Assembly: GCA_015223225.1 (NCBI GenBank)
Contig: JADFCQ010000004.1
Span: 186,001-250,000, forward strand
Direction of reading: 5' to 3'
Origin: Acetobacteraceae bacterium H6797
GTDB lineage: Bacteria; Pseudomonadota; Alphaproteobacteria; Acetobacterales; Acetobacteraceae
DNA: 64,000 bases
How positions within the stretch are numbered: the stretch's first letter is position 1; each line of letters opens with the position of its first letter. The translations under genes and the position numbers were made by a program. Shown here piece after piece: positions 62,776-64,000 of this stretch. The notes below the pieces were generated by a model that saw only the letters and a list, made by a program, of their open reading frames with translations, ran no database searches and had not been told where the DNA came from.

Positions 62776-63933
62776 CTACTGAACCGGGGTCTCGAGCCCG
62801 GTCGGATAGAGCTTGCGCGTCTCCTCCCGCTTGCTCAGCCACCAGGCATAGGGGCGTGGGAGGAGCTTGTGCGGCTCCGGCACGCCCAGTGCCGCGGCCG
62901 CATGCACGGCCCAGTTCGGGTCCCACATCATCTCGCGGGCCAGCGCTACCAGGTCGCAATTCCCGGCCTGGAGATAGCCCTCGGCCTGATGCGCCTCGGT
63001 GATCAGGCCGACCGCCATGGTCGCGATACCCGCCTCGCGCTTGATCCGGTCGGCGAAGGGCACGTGATAGCCCGGCACGCGCGGCACGACATGCAGCGTC
63101 AGTGGGCCTTCGATACCGCCCGAGGAGCAGTCGATCACGTCCACGCCCCGGGCCTTCAACTCCCCGGCGAGCTGGATCGTGTCCTCCAGGCTCCAGATCC
63201 CGCCTCGGCCATCGACGCAGGAGGCGCGGTAGAAGAGCGGCCGATCCGCCGGCCAGGCTTCCCGAACCGCCTCGATCAGCTCCAGCCCGAAGCGCATGCG
63301 GCCCTGAATATCGCCGCCATAGCCATCCGTCCGCTTGTTGGTGATGGGCGAGAGGAACTGCTGGATGATGTAGCCATGCGCACCATGGATCTCGCAGATG
63401 TCGAAGCCGGCATCGAGCGAGCGCTTGGCCGCCTCCACATGCGCCTGTATGACGTAGCGGATATCGTCCTGGTCCATCTCCTTCGGCACCATCGCGCCTT
63501 CCTTGAAGGGGATAGGGCTCGGCGCGATACCGGCCCAGGGCGCGCGGCCATTGGCTGCATCGGCCTCCCCGAGCGGCGCGAAGCCGTCCCACGGCGCCCG
63601 CGTAGCGACCTTGCGGCCCGCATGGCCGAGCTGGATGGCTGCCGCCGCGCCCTGGCCGCGGATGAAATTCGTCACCCGGCGCCAGGCCTTGGCCTGGGCA
63701 TCAGTATAGATACCGGGGCAGTCATAGGTCTTGCGCGAGCGCTCGGACACCGAGGTCTCCTCGCAGAAGACGACGCCCGCGCCGCCCATGGCGAATTTGC
63801 CCAGATGCACGAGATGCCAATCGGTCGGCGCACCATCGATCGAGGAATATTGCGACATGGGCGAGACCACGACGCGATTGCGCAGCGTCAGGCCCCGAAT
63901 GGTCATGGGTGTGAAGAGAAGCGGCTGGGTCAT
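62776..63933 (-). CDS. NADH:flavin oxidoreductase, Old Yellow Enzyme (YqjM/NamA-like)
   Basis: An FMN-dependent ene-reductase of 385 residues. LTLRNRVVVSPMSQYSS, QLGHAGRK, EIHGAHGYIIQQFLSP followed by TNKRTDGYGG, and AVGLITEA are the family blocks. The conserved cysteine that tunes the flavin in YqjM (SPMC) is Ser here (SPMS). The ATG at 63933 is chosen; a GTG at 63945 is possible. Confidence 0.92.
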   Translation of the reverse strand: MTQPLLFTPMTIRGLTLRNRVVVSPMSQYSSIDGAPTDWHLVHLGKFAMGGAGVVFCEETSVSERSRKTYDCPGIYTDAQAKAWRRVTNFIRGQGAAAAIQLGHAGRKVATRAPWDGFAPLGEADAANGRAPWAGIAPSPIPFKEGAMVPKEMDQDDIRYVIQAHVEAAKRSLDAGFDICEIHGAHGYIIQQFLSPITNKRTDGYGGDIQGRMRFGLELIEAVREAWPADRPLFYRASCVDGRGGIWSLEDTIQLAGELKARGVDVIDCSSGGIEGPLTLHVVPRVPGYHVPFADRIKREAGIATMAVGLITEAHQAEGYLQAGNCDLVALAREMMWDPNWAVHAAAALGVPEPHKLLPRPYAWWLSKREETRKLYPTGLETPVQ

Positions 63934-63973
63934 TATCTTTCTCACGACGTCGAAAAGAGGGCGGCGGCGAGCG

Positions 63974-64000
63974 TCACAGTGCGGCCAGCCGCTTCATCAC
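63974..64000 (-). CDS. C-terminal end of an unidentified gene
   Basis: On the minus strand a frame entering from the right edge reads VMKRLAAL and stops with TGA at 63976-63974. It would belong to a gene upstream of the Old Yellow Enzyme gene on the same strand. Only eight residues are visible, so no product can be named and chance cannot be ruled out. Confidence 0.3.
   Translation of the reverse strand: MMKRLAAL

Overview
The window is high-GC DNA from a Gram-negative bacterium, most likely an alphaproteobacterium. The gatC-gatA-gatB order beside ruvX, rplM-rpsI followed by a type 2 argC, and the hut genes all fit that class. A Rhodospirillales/Acetobacteraceae-like host is a guess from the many solute-binding proteins and degradative enzymes. 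No rRNA, insertion sequence or CRISPR array was found. One tRNA gene was found.

Positions 1-10637 are the right end of an integrative conjugative element. A compact trb mating-pair operon (trbD end, trbE, trbJ, trbK-like, trbL, trbF, trbG, trbI, DUF2274 gene) runs left to right, mostly with stop-start overlaps. It is followed by a small acidic protein, an antitoxin-like winged-helix regulator and a large serine recombinase. The recombinase frame has no stop codon of its own and ends inside the host tRNA-Ser(GCU) gene (10581-10672, minus strand), so the tRNA 3' end is the presumed attachment site.

From 10673 the DNA looks chromosomal. 10.7-21 kb holds a Nu-class GST, an orphan family 5 solute-binding protein, gatCAB, ruvX, a GT25-type glycosyltransferase and a P450/LpxL-type acyltransferase pair. 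21-28.8 kb holds an IclR regulator with a fused hydantoinase/5-oxoprolinase, a tandem pair of small secreted paralogues, a LysR regulator and a degenerate methyltransferase-like protein. 28.9-33.9 kb is a polyamine-type ABC importer, possibly behind a sigma-54 promoter, plus two coupled GNAT acetyltransferases.

34-39.2 kb on the minus strand is a four-gene cluster: APH-fold kinase, phospholyase-clade class III aminotransferase, M20 amidohydrolase and family 5 binding protein. It reads as import, deacylation, phosphorylation and phospho-elimination of an amino-alcohol-like compound. The kinase appears to lack any ATG, GTG or TTG start.

39.3-53.5 kb holds a DJ-1/PfpI protein, another orphan binding protein, the guanidinium exporter gene sugE with a possible guanidine-II-type hairpin, hutC-hutU-hutH with a divergent PhyH-type dioxygenase, DoxX, an SDR, rtcB with a structured leader, ada, a glutathione peroxidase with a sulfite-oxidase-like molybdoenzyme, and a second M20 amidohydrolase. 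53.6-55.8 kb is rplM-rpsI and argC. 55.8-64 kb is a sugar-type ABC importer operon, a GntR/FCD regulator, an amidase and an Old Yellow Enzyme homologue.

The most unusual points are the recombinase that terminates inside the tRNA, the kinase/phospholyase operon with a candidate ATT start, the duplicated small secreted proteins, and several promoter-proximal palindromes or hairpins. All functions are inferred from reading the sequence; no database search was run.
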